DNA from: Cymbidium sinense
Taxonomy: Eukaryota; Streptophyta; Magnoliopsida; Asparagales; Orchidaceae
Assembly: GCA_021442155.1 (NCBI GenBank)
Contig: CM038215.1
Coordinates: forward strand, 274,763,014-274,827,013
DNA: 64,000 bases
Direction of reading: 5' to 3'
Both the position numbers and the translations under genes were made by a program. The notes beneath the pieces are model-generated. The model did not search any database and was not told the origin of the DNA. It worked only from the letters and a program-made list of their open reading frames with translations. Each line of letters starts with the position of its first letter. Within the stretch, counting starts at the first letter, position 1. Positions 22,041-36,088 of this stretch are shown here, one piece after another.

Positions 22041-22130
22041 CCAAAAACCATCAACCTTAAACTAAAACCTGAACCCTAAACCTAAAAGCTAAATCCTAAA
22101 CCATAAACCCTAAACCCTAAACCCTAAAAA

Positions 22131-22263
22131 CCTTGTGCAAGGCACCTTAGCCTAGTGGTTGATAGCTTTGGCTTTCAACCAAGAGATCTTGGGTTCAAGT
22201 CCTTACATATGTGTTGTGTGTGTGAGTTTGCGATTAAATTCGCTCAAATGTCCCAAAAAAAAA
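22131..22263 (+). mobile_element. tRNA-derived SINE-like insertion
   Basis: The only clearly non-telomeric insert in this stretch. It has a pol III box A (TAGCCTAGTGG, 22,148-22,158) and a box B (GGTTCAAGTCC, 22,192-22,202) at tRNA-like spacing. An anticodon-arm-like stem TTTGG/CCAAG lies between them. The 5' and 3' ends do not pair as an acceptor stem, so it is not a tRNA gene. A GT-rich body (TGTGTTGTGTGTGTGAG) and a terminal A run (from 22,254) complete a SINE layout. A candidate target-site duplication (TAAACCCTAAAAACC on both sides) is uninformative because the surrounding DNA is itself telomere repeat. The family is not identified. Confidence 0.7.
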
Positions 22264-25145
22264 CCGTAAACCCTAAAAACCCAAAACCATAAACCTTAAA
22301 CCCTAAACCCTAAACCCTAAAACCATAAACCCTAAACCCTAAACCCTAAACCCCAAACCCTAAAAGCTAAACCCTAAACCCTAAACCCTAAACTGTAAAC
22401 CCTAAAAACCTAAAAACCTAAACCTAAACTAAATAAAACATAAAAAATAAAATAATTAAAAAAATCTAAACATAAATAAAATAAAAAATAAAATAAAATA
22501 AAACCTAAACTAAAACCTAAACCTAAACCTAAACCCTAAACATAAACATAAACCTAAACCTAAACCTAAAAATGAAATAAAATAAAAAATGAAAACTCAA
22601 ATAAAATAAAATAAACAAAAACCTAAACTAAACAAAAAGTTGAAATAAACCTAAAAATTAAAAACCTTAATAAAATAAAAACTAATGTAAAATAAAAATA
22701 AAGTAAACATAAAATAAAATAAAATAAAAACTAAATAAAAACCAAAACCAAAATAATAAACCTAAAATTAAAAAGAAAATAAAACTTAAACCCAAAACTA
22801 AAAAAAAAACATAAACCTAAAATAAACAAAATAAAATAAACATAAACCTAAACTAAAATAAACTAAACAAAAATAAATAAAACCCAAACCTAAACCTAAA
22901 TTAAACTAAACCTAAACCTTAAACTAAATAAAATAAAATAAACTAAAAATCAATCTAAACCTAAACTAAAAAAAATACCTGAAACTTATACCTAAGAAAA
23001 TAAAATAAAAACCTAAACCTAAACCTAAAAATAAAAAATAAAACCTAAAACTAAAAAATAAAATAAAAATAAAACTAAACTAAAAAGATAAACATAAATC
23101 AAAACCTAAACCTAAAAATAAACTAAAATAAAAAACCTAAACTAAAATAAATAAACCTAAAATAAACAAACTAAATAAAATAAAAATAAAAATTAACTTA
23201 AATAAAATAAAAAATAAAATAAAGTAAAATAAATAAAAAATAAACTAAATAAACCTAAACCTACCGTTTTACTTAATTAAAAAAAACACCTAAACTAACC
23301 CTAAACCCTAAACCCTAATCCTTAAACTCTAAACCTTAAACCCTAGACCCTAAAACCCTGAACCCTAAACCCTAAACCTTAAAGCCTAAATCTTAAAAAC
23401 CCTAAACTAAAACCTAAACCTAGACCTAAAAATAAAATAAATAAACTAATTAAAATAAACTAAAATAAAATAAGTAAAAACTTAAACTAAACTAACTAAA
23501 TAAAATAAACCTAAGAATAGAAGGCCTAAATAAAATGAAACTAAACATAAAATAAAAATAAAATAAACCAAAAATAAAACTAAATAAAAACCTAAACCTA
23601 AAAAAATAAACCGTAAAATAAAACCTAACAATAAATAAAAAATAAAACATGAATCCTAAACTAAAAAAAAAACCTAAACCTAAAATAAAAATAAAATAAA
23701 CCTAAACCTAAACTAAAATAAATAAAATCTAAACCTAAACCTAAAATAAACTAAACATAAACTCTAAACTAAATAAAATAAAATAAACCTAAAATAAAAA
23801 TCTAAAACCTAAAGCTAAAAAATAAAATAAAAACCTAAACCTAATCCTAAAAATAAAAAAAATAAAACCTAAACCTAAATAATAAACCTAAAAATAAAAC
23901 TTAAAAATAAATAACAAATAAAACCTAAACACTAAACTCAAAAAAAACCTAAACCTACACTAAAATAAACTAAACTAATATAAATAAAACCTAAATCAAA
24001 AATAAACTAAACCTAAACCTAAACCTAAACTAAATAAAATAAGTTAAATATAAATCAAAAACTAAACTAAAAAATAAACCTAAAATAAAAACCTAAAACT
24101 TAAACCTAAAAAATAAAATAAAAAGACCTTAACCTAAACTTCAAAAAAAAAATCTAAAAATAAAATTAAAACTAAACTAAAAATTAAACCTAAATCGAAA
24201 CCTAAATCTAGAAAATAAATTAAAATAAAAAACACTAAAATAAATAAACCTAAAATAAATAAACTAATCTAAATAAAAATAAAAACAAACCTAAATCAAA
24301 ATACAAAATAAAATAAACTAAAGTAAATAAAAAATAAATTAAACAAACCTAAACTACTAGTTTAATTATTTTAAAAAAAAAATTGAAAAAATAAAAAAAA
24401 AACCCTAACCCGAAGCCCTAAACATTAAAACTAACCCTAAACCCTAAACTCTAAACCATAAACCGACTACCCTAAACCCTAAACCTTAAACCCTAAAACC
24501 CTAAACCCTAAACCCTAAACCTTAACACTTAAACCCTAAACTAACCATAAACCCTAAACCCACAAACCCTATATCCTAAACCCTAAAATAACCCTAAACC
24601 CAAAAAACTCTAAACACTAAACCCTAAACCCTAAAGTCTAAACTCTAAACATTAAACCCTAAACCCTAAACTAAAAAATAAACATAAACCTAAACCTAAA
24701 CCAAAAAAATAAACTAAAATAAAAAATCTAAACTAAAATAAATAAACCTAAAATAAATAAACTAAAATAAATAAAAATAAAAAATAATAATGCAATAAAA
24801 TAAATAAAAACTAAACTAAATAAACCTAATCCTATCGATTTACTTAATTTAAAAAAAACCTAAACTCTAAACCCTAAATCCTAAACCATAAACCCAAAAC
24901 CCTGAATCCTAATACTTACACTAAACCTTAAACCTGCAACCCTAAAACCAAAACCTAAACCTCAAAATAAAATAAAAATAAAACTCAACTAAAAAATAAA
25001 CCTAAACCAAATCCTAAACATAAAAATAATCTAAAATAAAAAATCTAAACTAAAATAAATATACTAAACTAAATAAAAAGAACAAATAAACATAAATAAA
25101 AATAAAAATAAATAAGCTGAAATAAAAATAAACTAAATAAATAAA

Positions 25146-25187
25146 AGAAGAAATGTTGAATATGAATTTGTTCTCTTTGAAAAAAAA
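25146..25187 (+). repeat. GR-RBP 3' UTR tail scrap
   Basis: The end of the GRP cassette only (GAAATGTTGAATATGAATTT plus the A run). It is joined on its left directly to AAACTAAATAAATAAAAG, the end of an AAATAAA block, and is followed by CCCTAAA DNA. The same left joint occurs at 26,578 and, with variation, at 53,654. Confidence 0.8.
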
Positions 25188-26577
25188 TCAAAAACCCTAA
25201 ACTTTAAATTAATACCTGAACCCTAAACATAAACCTAAACCCTAAATCCTAAATCCTAAACCCTAAAAACCCTAAACCCTAAACCTTCAAACCCTAAACC
25301 CTAAATCCTAAACCCTAAAACATAAACCCAAAACCTTAAACCCTAAACACTAAACCCTAAACCCTAAACCTAAAAAGAAATCCTAAAACCCAAACCCTAA
25401 ACCCTAAACTAACCATAAACCTTAAACCTTAAACCCTAAACTCTAAAAACAAATAAAAACCTAAACTTAAACTGAATAAAATATAAAAATAAAATAAATA
25501 AAAAATTAAAACCAAAATAAAATAAAATAAAAACATAAATTCAAACATAAACCTAAACCTAAAAAGAAAAAAATAGAAAATAAAAATTAAACTAAATTAA
25601 AATTAATAAAAACCTAAATTAATCTAAAAAAATAGATAACCTAAATAAAATAAAAACTAAACCTAAAATTAAAATAAAATAAACCTGAAATAAAGTAAAA
25701 TAAAAACTAAATAAAAACTTAAACCTAAATAATAAACCTAAAAATAAAACTTAAAGTAAATAAAATATAAAACCTAAACCCTAAACTTACAAAAAAACCT
25801 AAACCTAAAATAAAAATGAAATAGACTCAAACCTGAACTAAAATAAACTAAACTAAAATAAATAAAACCTAAACCTAAACCTAAAATAAGCTAAATATAA
25901 ACCTAACCCCAAGCTAAATAAAATGAAATACACTAAAAACATACCTAAACCTAACCAAAAAAATAAAACCTCAAAATAAACCAAAAATAAAAATTTAAAA
26001 CCTAAACCTAAAAAAAATAAAATAAAAACATAAACCTTAACCTACAAATAAAAAATAAAACCTAAACCTTCAAAATAAATAAAAATAAAATTAAACTGAA
26101 AAATAAACCTAAATTTTAACATAAAGCTAAAAAAACTAAAATAAAAAACCTAAGCTAAAATAAATAAACCTAAAATAAATAGAATAAACTAACTAAAAAT
26201 AAAAATAAACCTAAATAAAAATAAAAAATAAAATTAATTAAAATAAACTAAATAAACCTAAACACAACATTTTATTTAATTTTAAAAAAATCATAACCTT
26301 AAACCCTAAACCCTAAACCGATAACCTTAAAACTTACAAGCCTAAACACTAAGACCTAGACACCAAGCCCTAAACCCTAAACTTTAAATACCTAAAAACC
26401 TAAACCTGAAATAAATTAAATCTAAAAATAAAATCAATAAAAAAATTTAAACCTTAATAAATTAAATAAGATAAAATAAAATAGAAACCTAAACTAAAAC
26501 CTAAACCTAAACCTAAACCTGAAAAGTAAAATAAAAATAAAACTAAACTAAAATAAAAACATAAACTAAATAAATAA

Positions 26578-26619
26578 AAGAAGAAAAGTTGAATATGAAT
26601 TTGTTCTTTTTAAAAAAAA
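26578..26619 (+). repeat. GR-RBP 3' UTR tail scrap
   Basis: The same scrap as at 25,146 with the same left joint (AAACTAAATAAATAAAAG then AAGAAAAGTTGAATATG). The distance between the two is about 1.43 kb. The sequence that follows, including TAAACTAATACATGAACCCT, also matches, so the whole interval looks like a duplicated higher-order unit. Confidence 0.8.
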
Positions 26620-29459
26620 TCAAACACCCTAAACCTTAAACTAATACATGAACCCTAAACCTAAACCTAAACCCTAAACCCTAAATCCTAAACACTAAAA
26701 ACCCTAAACCCTAAACACTAAACCTTAAAACCCTAAACCTTAAACCCTAAACCCTAAACCCTAAAACCAAAACCCTAAACCTTAAACCATAAACACTAAA
26801 CCCAAAACCCTAAACCTAAAAAAAAAATTCCTAAACCCTAAACCCTAGAATGAAATAAAAACCTAAACCTAAACTAAATAAAACCTAAAAATAAAATAAA
26901 TAAAAAATCTAAACCAAAATAAAATAAAATAAAATAAAAACATAAATTAAAACCTAAACCTAAACCTAAAAAGGAAAAAAATAGAAAATAAAAATTAAAC
27001 TAAATTAATTAATAAAAACCTAAAATAATCTAAAAAATAAGAAACCTAAATAAAATAAAAACTAAACCTAAAATAAAATAAAATAAACCTAAAATAAAGT
27101 AAAATAAAAACTAAATCAAAACCTAAACCTAAACAATAAACCTAAAAATAAATCCTAAAAGTAAATAAAAAATAAAACATAAACCCTAAACTTAAAAAAA
27201 TCCATAATCTAAAATAAAAATGAATTAAACCTAAACCTAAACTAAAATAAACTAAACTAAATTAAATAAAACCAAAACCTAAACATAAAATAAGCTAAAC
27301 CTAAATCTAAAGCCAAACTAAATAAAATGAAATAAACTAAAAACAAACCTAAACCTAAACTAAAAAATAAAATCCTAAAAATAAACCTAAAATAAAAATC
27401 TAAAACCTAAACCTAAAAAAATAAAATAAAAACATAAACCTAAACCTACAAATAAAAAATAAAACCTTAACCTTAAAAATAAAATAAAAATAAAACTAAA
27501 CTAAAAAAATAAACTTGAATTAAACCTAAAATAAATATAATAAACTAACTAAAAATAAAAATAAACCTAAATAAAAATAAAAAATAAAATTAACTAAAAT
27601 AAATAAAAAATAAACTAAATAAACCTAAACCCAATAGTTTATTTAATTTAAAAGAACCGCAACCCTAAACACTAAACCCTAAAATTAACCATAAACCTTA
27701 AACCCTAAAACCCTAAACCCTAAACTTTAAATACATAAAAACATAAACCAAAAATAAATTAAATCTAAAAATAAAATTGATAAAAAAAATTTAAACTTAA
27801 ATAAAATAAAATAAAATCGAAACCTAAACTAAAACCTAAAGCTAAACCTAAACCTAAAAATAAAATAAAATAATAATAATAACTAAAATAAATAAAAACT
27901 TAAACTAAACTAAATAAATAAAATAAACCTAAAAATAACAATCCTAAATAAAAAAAATTTTAACTTAAAATAAATGTAAAATAAACCTAAAATAAAATAA
28001 AATAAAATGTAAAAAAAACCTAAACCTAAAAATAAATAAAAAATAAAACCTAAACCGAAAACTAAAAAAAAAACTAAACCTAAAATAAAATAAACTAAAA
28101 TAAATAAACATAAACCAAATAAACCTGAACCCTACCAGTTTACTTGATTTAAAAATAAATAAATAAAAAAATTAAAAAAATACTAACCCTAAATCCTAAA
28201 CCCTAAAACTAACCTTAAACCCTAAACACTAAACCATGAACCTACTATCGTATTCCCTAAACCCTAAACCCTTAACCCTTAACCTTAAAACCTACAACCC
28301 TAAACCCTAACCCTTAAAGTTTAAAAACCTAAAAATCAAAACCTAAACTAAATTGAACATAAAAATAAAATAAAAATAAAAAATAATAACCAAAACTAAA
28401 ACCTAAACCTAAACCTAAACCTAAACCTAAAAATAAAATAAAATAAAAACTAAAATAAAATAAAATAATATAAAACATAAACTAAACTAAAAAATAATAT
28501 AAACTTAAAAATAATAAACCTAAATAAAATAAAAACTAAACTTAAAATAAATATAAAATAATCCTAAAATAAAATAAAATAAAAACCTATACTAAAAATA
28601 AACCTAAAATAAATGAAAAAATAAAACCTAAACCCTAAACTAAAAAAAAACTTGAACCTAAAATAAAATAAACTAAAATAAATAAAAATTAAACTAAAAT
28701 AACCTAAACCCACCAGTTTACTTAATTTAAAAATAAATAAATAATAATAAATATTTAAAAAAAAAACTCTAACCCTAAAACCTAAACTCTAATCCCTAAA
28801 CCTTAAACCCTAAAACCCTAAACCCTAAACCCTAATAAAAACCTAAACCAAAAATATAAACCTAAAAATAAAACCTAAAAATAAATAAAAAATAAAACCT
28901 AAACATTAAACTAAAAAAAAACCTAAACCTAAAATAAACCAGATATAAAAAAGCTAAACCTAAAGTAAAATAAACTATAACAAACTAAACTAAAATAAAT
29001 TAAACCTAAATCTAAAGCTAAAATAAACTAAACCTAAAGCCTAAACTAAATAAAACAAAATAAAATAAAAATAAACCTAAACCTAAACTAAAAAATAAAA
29101 CCTAAAAATAAACTTTAAAAAAAAAACCAAAAACCTAAACCTAAAAAAAATAAAATAAAAACCTAAACCTACACCTGAAAATAAAAAAGAAAACATTAAC
29201 CTAAAAAATAAAATAAAAATAAAACTAAACTTAAAAATTAACTTAAATCTAAACCTAAACCTAAAAAATAAATAAAAATAAAAACCTAAAATAAATAAAA
29301 CAAACTAAATAAAATAAAAATAAACCTAAATAAAAATAAAAAATGAGATAAATAAATAAAATTAAACTAAAACTAAAACCTAAACATCTTTTTCTAATTT
29401 AAAAAAAACTAAACTTTAACCCTAAACAAAAATTCTAACCCTAAACCCTAAATAACTAT

Positions 29460-29960
29460 AAACCATAAACCCTATGCCCTAAACCCTAAGCTAACCCTAA
29501 TCCCTAAACCTTAAACCCTAAACCCTAAAGCGTAAACCCTAAACCCTAAACCCTAAATCCTAAACCCTAAACCCTAAAACCCTAAACCTTAAACCCTAAA
29601 CTAACCCTAAACCTTAAAAACCATAAAGCTTAAAGCCTAAACACTAAAGCCTAACCCTAAACCCTAAACTAACCCTTAATCCTATGCTAACCCTAAACCC
29701 TAAATCCTAAACCCAAAACCCTAAAACCTTAAACCCTAAACCCTAAACTAACCCTAAACCTTAAAAACCCTAAAGCCTAAAGCCTAAACACTAAAGCCTA
29801 ACCCTAAACCCTAAACTAAGTCTAAACCCTAAATCCTAAAACCTAAACCCTAAAATACCTAAACCCTAAAGCCTAAGCACTAAACCTTAAACCCTAAACC
29901 CTAAACCCTAAACCCTAAACCATAAAAACTTAAAAACCTAAGCCTAAACCTAAAGTAAAT
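29460..29960 (-). repeat. Dense CCCTAAA block with an internal 147-bp duplication
   Basis: One of the longest dense CCCTAAA blocks in the array. The phrase CTAACCCTAAACCTTAAAAA begins at 29,601 and again at 29,748, followed both times by AAAGCCTAAACACTAAAGCC-type words, giving a step of 147 bp. A related phrase occurs near 61,495-61,570. No gene is seen. Confidence 0.65.
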
Positions 29961-32900
29961 AAACCTTAAAATGAAAATAAATAAAAAAACCTAAACATAA
30001 AAAAATAAGAAAATAAAAAACTAAACATAAAAATAAAATAAAAATAAACAAAAATAAAATAAAGAAAAACTTAAACAAAATAAAAAATAATAATATAAAC
30101 CTAAAAATAAAAAACTGAAATAAAATAAAAACTAAACATAAAATAAAAATAAAATAAACTTAAAATAAAATAAAATAAAAACTAAGTAAAAACCTAAACA
30201 CAAATAATAACCTAAAATAACCTAAAAATAAATAAAAAATAAAACCCAAACCCTAAACTAAAAATAATATCTAAAACCCAAACCCTAACCTAAAAATAAA
30301 ATAAAAAAACCTAAACCAAGATAAAATAAATAAAATAAAATAAAATAAAACATAAACTAAAACCCAAACCTAAACTTAAACCTAAGAGAAAATAAAATAA
30401 AAATAAAAACTAAACTAAAATGAAATAAATAAAAACCTAAACTAAACTAAAACAGATAAAAAAAACCTAAATAAAATAAAAACTAAACAAAAAATTTAAA
30501 TAAAATAAACCTAAAATAAAATAAAATAAAATCTAAATAAAAAAATAAACCTGAAAAATAAAACTAAACATAAAACCTAAAAATAAATAAAAAATAAAAC
30601 CTAAACCATAAACTAAAACAAAAACCTAAACTTAAAATAAAAATAAAATAAACCTAACCTAAACTAAGATAAACTAACCTAAAATAAATAAAACCTAAAC
30701 ATAATCCTAAAATAAATCTAAACCTTAACCTAAACCTAAAGAAATAAAATAAAATAAACTTAAAATAAACCTAAACTAAAAAATAATACCTAAAAATAAA
30801 CCTAAAATAAAAACCTAAAACCTAAACCAAAAAAAAATTAAATAAAAACCTAAACCTAAACATAAAAGTAAAAAATAAAACCTAAGCCTAAAAAATAAAA
30901 TAAAAATAAAACCAAACTAAAAAAAACACAAACTTAAACCTAAACCTAAAAAATAAACTGAAATAAATAAACTAAAAATAAATAAACAAAACTAAATAAA
31001 AATAAAATAAACCTAAATAAAAATAAAAAATATAATAAACTAAAATAAATAAATTAAATAAACCTAAACCTACTAGTTTACTTAATTTCAAAAAATGAAA
31101 AATTAATAAATAAATAACCTTAAACCTACAACCCTAATCCCTAGATCCTAAACCCTAAACCTACAACCCTAAAACCCTAAACCCTAAATCATAAACCCTA
31201 AAATCTAATCCCTAAAACCCTAAACCCTAAGACCTAAACCATGAACCCTTAACCATAATCCCTAAAATTTACAACCTTAAACCCTAAACCCTAAACCCTA
31301 AACTCTAAATCCTAAAAACCTAAACCTAAACTAAATAAAACCTAAAAGTAAAATTAATATAAAAACTAAAACTTAAATAAAATAATAAAATAAAATAAAA
31401 TAAAAAACCTATACCTAAACCTAAACCTTAAAATAAAATAAAATAAAATAAATAAAACCCTAAACTAAAATAAAAAAAAAAAGATAAACCTAAAAATAAA
31501 ATAAGTTAAATAAAATAAAAACTAAATGTAAAATAAAAATAAAATAAGCCTAAAATAAAATAAAATAAAAAATAAATAAAAACCTAAACATAAAAATAAA
31601 TAAAAAATAAAACCTAAACCCTAAACTAAAAAAAACCTAAACCTAAAATAAACAAAATAAAATAAACCTAAGCCTAAAGTAAAATAAACTAAACTAAAAT
31701 AAATAAAACCTAAACCATAAACTAAATAAAAAAATAAACCAATAATAAACCTAAACCTAAACTAAAATATAAAACCTAAAAATAAACCTAAAATAAAAAC
31801 CTATAAGCTAAACCTAAAAATAAATAAAATACAAACCTAAACCTAAACTTAAAAAATACAAAATAAAACATAAAAATAAAATAAAATTAAAACTAAACTA
31901 AAGTAAACATAAACCTAAAAGTAAACTAAAATAAAAACCTAAACTAAAATAAATAAACCTAAAATAAATAAACTAAACTAAATAAAATAAAAATAAATTT
32001 GAATAAAATAATAAATAAAATAAACAAAATAAATAAAAATAAACTAAATAAACCTAATAAACCTAAACATACCATTCTTATTTTTTTTTTTAAAATCCTA
32101 AACCCCAAACCCTAAACCCTAAATCCTAAACCATAATCCTACAACCCTAGAGAATCATAAACCATAAACCCTAACCCTAACCCTAAACCCTAAACCCTAA
32201 ACTAATCTTAAACCCTAAACCCTAAACCCAAAAAACCCTAAGCTAACCCTAAACCCTAAACCCTAGAAACCCTAATCCTTAAAACCTAAACACTAAACCA
32301 TAAACAATAAACCCTATACCCTAAACCCTAAAATCCTAAACCCTAAGCCCTAAACCCTAAACCCTAAACCATAAAAACCTAAAGACATAAACCTAAACTA
32401 AATAAAACCTAAAAATAAATTAAATAAATAAACATAAACTTAAGTAAAATCTAAAAATAAAATAAAAGTCTAAACTAAATTATAAAGCTAAACCTAAAAA
32501 TACAATAAAAATAAAAAAAATAAACTAAATTAAAATAAAGAAAAACATAAATTAAATAGAAAATTAAAATAAAAATAAGAATAAAAAAGCTTAATAAAAT
32601 AAAAACTAAACATAAAATAAAAATAAAATAAACCTAAAATAAAATAAAACAAAACTAAATAAAAACCTAAACCTAAAAAATAAACCTAAAAATAGAACTT
32701 AAAAATAAATAAAATATAAAATCTAAACCCTAAACTAAAAAAAAACATAAACTTAAAATAAAAATAAAATAAATAAAATAAAATAAACCTAAACCTAAGC
32801 TAAAATAAACTACACTAAAATAAATAAAACCTAAACCTAAACCTAAAATAAACTAACCTAAACTGAAACCTAAACTAAATAAAATAAAATAAACTAAAAA

Positions 32901-33339
32901 TAAACCTAAACCAAAATTAAAAAATACAACCTCAAAGTAAACCTAAAACCCGAACCTACAAAAATAAAATAAAAATGTAAACCTAAACTTAAAAATAAAA
33001 TATAAAAGAAAAATCTAAAAAATAAAATTGAAATAAAAGTCAATTAAAAAATAAACTTAAACCTAAAAAATAAAGTAAAATAAAAAACCTAAAATAAAAA
33101 AATAAACCCAAAAGAAATAAACTAAAATAAATACAAATAAAAAATAAACATAAAAATAAAAAATAAAATAAATTAAAATAAATAAAGAATAAACTAAATA
33201 AACTAAATAAACCTAAACCTACAGCTTTACTTAATTAAAAAAAAACAATAAATCCTAAACACAAAACCCTAAACCATAAATCTAACGATAAACCATAAAC
33301 CCTAAACCCTAAACTTACAACCCTAAACCTTAAACCCTA

Positions 33340-33570
33340 AAAAATTCTAAACCTCAAAGCATAAACCTAAACCCTAAACCTAAACACCCAAACCCTACCT
33401 AACCCTAAACCATTAACTCTAAACCCAACCCTAAAACCTAAAATCCTAACCCTCCTAAACCCTTAACCCTGTGCAAAAAACCTAAACCCTACCAACTCCT
33501 AAACCCTCAAACCCTAAACTTTAAAGCCTAAACACTTAAAACCGCCTAAACCCAAAATCAACCCTAAACC
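33340..33570. other. Irregular variant stretch in the CCCTAAA-like array
   Basis: CCCTAAA rhythm broken by words such as CCTACCTAACCC, CCTCCTAAACC and CTGTGCAAAAAACC. It is milder than the islands on the far right. Nothing recognisable is encoded. The minus-strand open frame just to its right (33,564-33,755) is low-complexity AT-rich array. Confidence 0.4.
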
Positions 33571-34649
33571 ATAAACCCAATAAAAAGCCTAAACCTAATA
33601 AAAATAAAATAAATAATAAAAAATAAATAAAATAAAAAACCTAAACTAAACTTAAACCTAAAAGTAAAAAAATAAAAAAAAAGAAAAAATAAACTAAAAT
33701 ATAATAAATAAAGCCTAAAATTAGAAATTAAAGTAAACATAAGAATAGAATACATAAATAAATTAATAATAATATAAACTTAAAATATAATAAAATAAAA
33801 ATTAAATAAAAACACAAACCTTAAAAATAAAAATAAAAATAAAACCTAAAAATAAATAAAAATAAAAACTAAACCCTAAACTAAAAAATATCTAAACCTA
33901 AAATAAAAATAAAATAAACAAAATAAAATAAACCTAAACCTAAACTAAAATGAACTAAACCAAAATAAATAAATCCTAAACCTAAACCTAAAATAAACTA
34001 AACCTAAACATAAACCTAAACCAAATAAAATAAAATAAATTAAAAATAAAACTAAACCTAAACTAATAAAGAAAACCTAAAAAAACCATAAAATAAACAC
34101 CTAAAACCTAAACCTAAAAAAGTAAAATAAAATCTAAACCTAAACCTAAAATAAGAAATAAAATCTAAACCTAAAATATAATAAAATAAACTCAACTAAA
34201 AAAATAAACCTAAACCTAAAAAATAAACTAAAAAACATCTAAACTAAAATAAATAAACCTAAACTAAATAAACTAAACTAAATAAAAATACAAAATAAAC
34301 CTAAATAAAAAAATAAAATAAAATAAACTCAAATAAATAAAAAATAAACTAAATAAATTAAATAAACCTAAACTTATCAGTTTACTTAATTAAAAAAAGC
34401 CCTAAACCCTAAACCCTAAACCCTAAACCCTAAACCCTAAACCTACAACCTTAAATCTATAACCCTAAACCCTAAACCCTAAAACCTAAAACCCTAAACC
34501 CTAAACCCTAAACACTAAACCCTAAACCCTAAACCCTAAACCCTAAAACCCTAAACCAAACCACAAACCATAAACCTAAAACCACAAAACCTACAACAAA
34601 TCCTAAACCCCAAAGCCAAACCTAAATCCTAAAACCTAAACTCTGGCTG

Positions 34650-35117
34650 TAAGAATGGGTAGAACCTTGGCAGAACATTCAACTAGGTTGTGTAGATCTA
34701 GCGTAGAAGGCAAAGCGGCATTCTTTGTAGTGGTGGTGTGGTGCAGAGGTCTGTGATATGGAGGTGGTTATCAGAGCAGTGGTGGTTATGGAGGTGGGAG
34801 GAGTGATGGACGTTACAACCGTGGTGGTGGTAGAGGGAGAGATTAGGGATGTGATGGAAAATCTTGCTTCTCGAGAGGCAGGGGTGGTTCTGATGGGAAA
34901 TGGAGAAACTAAAGAACGGTCAATCCAATCTACTGCCTATGGAAATGTGTCTTTTTAGTAGAGATGATTCTACTTGTCTAGGATTTTTGATTTGCTCTAT
35001 GGGTGCTCATTATTTATCTATATCGTCGCTTATGTCTTAGAAAACTTAGGGTGTTACTTGGTTGATAAAATCAAAAATAAGAAATGTTGAATATGAATTT
35101 GTTCTCAGTTAAAAAAA
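34650..35117 (+). pseudogene. GR-RBP 3'-end cassette, copy G
   Basis: Starts at AAGAATGGGT, here preceded by CTCTGGCTGT rather than CCCTAAA. The RRM end has at least three stops (Gln of NGQ is TAG, then TAG and another TAG). The Gly-rich part decodes GYGGGRSDGRYNRGGGRGRD in one frame, and the tail GGSDGKWRN with TAA instead of TGA, before the usual 3' UTR. The A tail is at about 35,110-35,117. A dense CCCTAAA block (34,397-34,560) and then the anchor at 34,380 lie to its left. It is the likely mirror partner of copy B. Confidence 0.8.
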
Positions 35118-36088
35118 CATTAAACCCAAAACTGAAACTTAAACCTTAAACCTAAAACCTAAACTCTAAACCCTAAACCCTAAACCCTAATCCCTAAAAA
35201 GTTAAAAACCTAAACCTAAACTAAATAAAACCTAAAAAGAAAATAAATACAAAAACCTAAACCAAAATATAAGAAAATAATAAAATAAAATAAAAAAATA
35301 AATTAAAACCTAAATTTAAAACTAAACCTAAAAATAAAATAAAATAAAACATAAAAACTAAAATAAAATAAAATAAATGAAAACCTAAACTAAACTAAAA
35401 AATAAAAAACCAAAATAAAATAAAAACTAAACTTAAAATAAAAATAAAATAAACCTAATATAAAATAAAATAATAACTAAATAAAAACCTAAACCTAAAA
35501 AATAAACCTAAAAATAAAATGTAAACCATAAACTAAATAAAAGCATAAACCTAAAATAAAATTAAAATAAAAAAAAATAAGATAAACCTAAACCTAAACC
35601 TAAAGTAAACAAAATAAAATAAACTAAACATAAACCTAAACATAAATTAAAAAATAAATAAACTAAACTAAATAAAAATAAAAAATAAACATAAATAAAA
35701 AAATAAAATAAAATAAACTCAAATAAATAAAAAATTAAGCTAAATGAACCTAAACCTACCGGTTTACTTAATTTAAAAGAAAAATACTTAAACCCTAAAT
35801 CCTAAACCCTAAACCCTAAACCCAATACCCTAAACCTTAAACTCTAAAACTCTAAACCCTAAACCCTAAGCCCTATGCCATAAACCCTAAACTCTAAACC
35901 CTACACCCTAAAACACTAAACCCTAAACCCTAAACCCTAAACCCTAAAACCTAAACTCTAAACCCTAAACTTTAAAACCTAAAACCTATAACCCTAAACC
36001 TTAAACCCCAAACCCTAAACCATAAACTCTAAACTCTAAACTAACCCTAAACTAACCCTAAACTAACCCTAAACTAATCCTAAACCCT

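Noticed and set aside
22141..22212. Functional tRNA gene
   Set aside because: Box A, box B and an anticodon-like stem are present, but the acceptor ends do not pair, and a GT-rich body with an A tail follows; a SINE explains it better.
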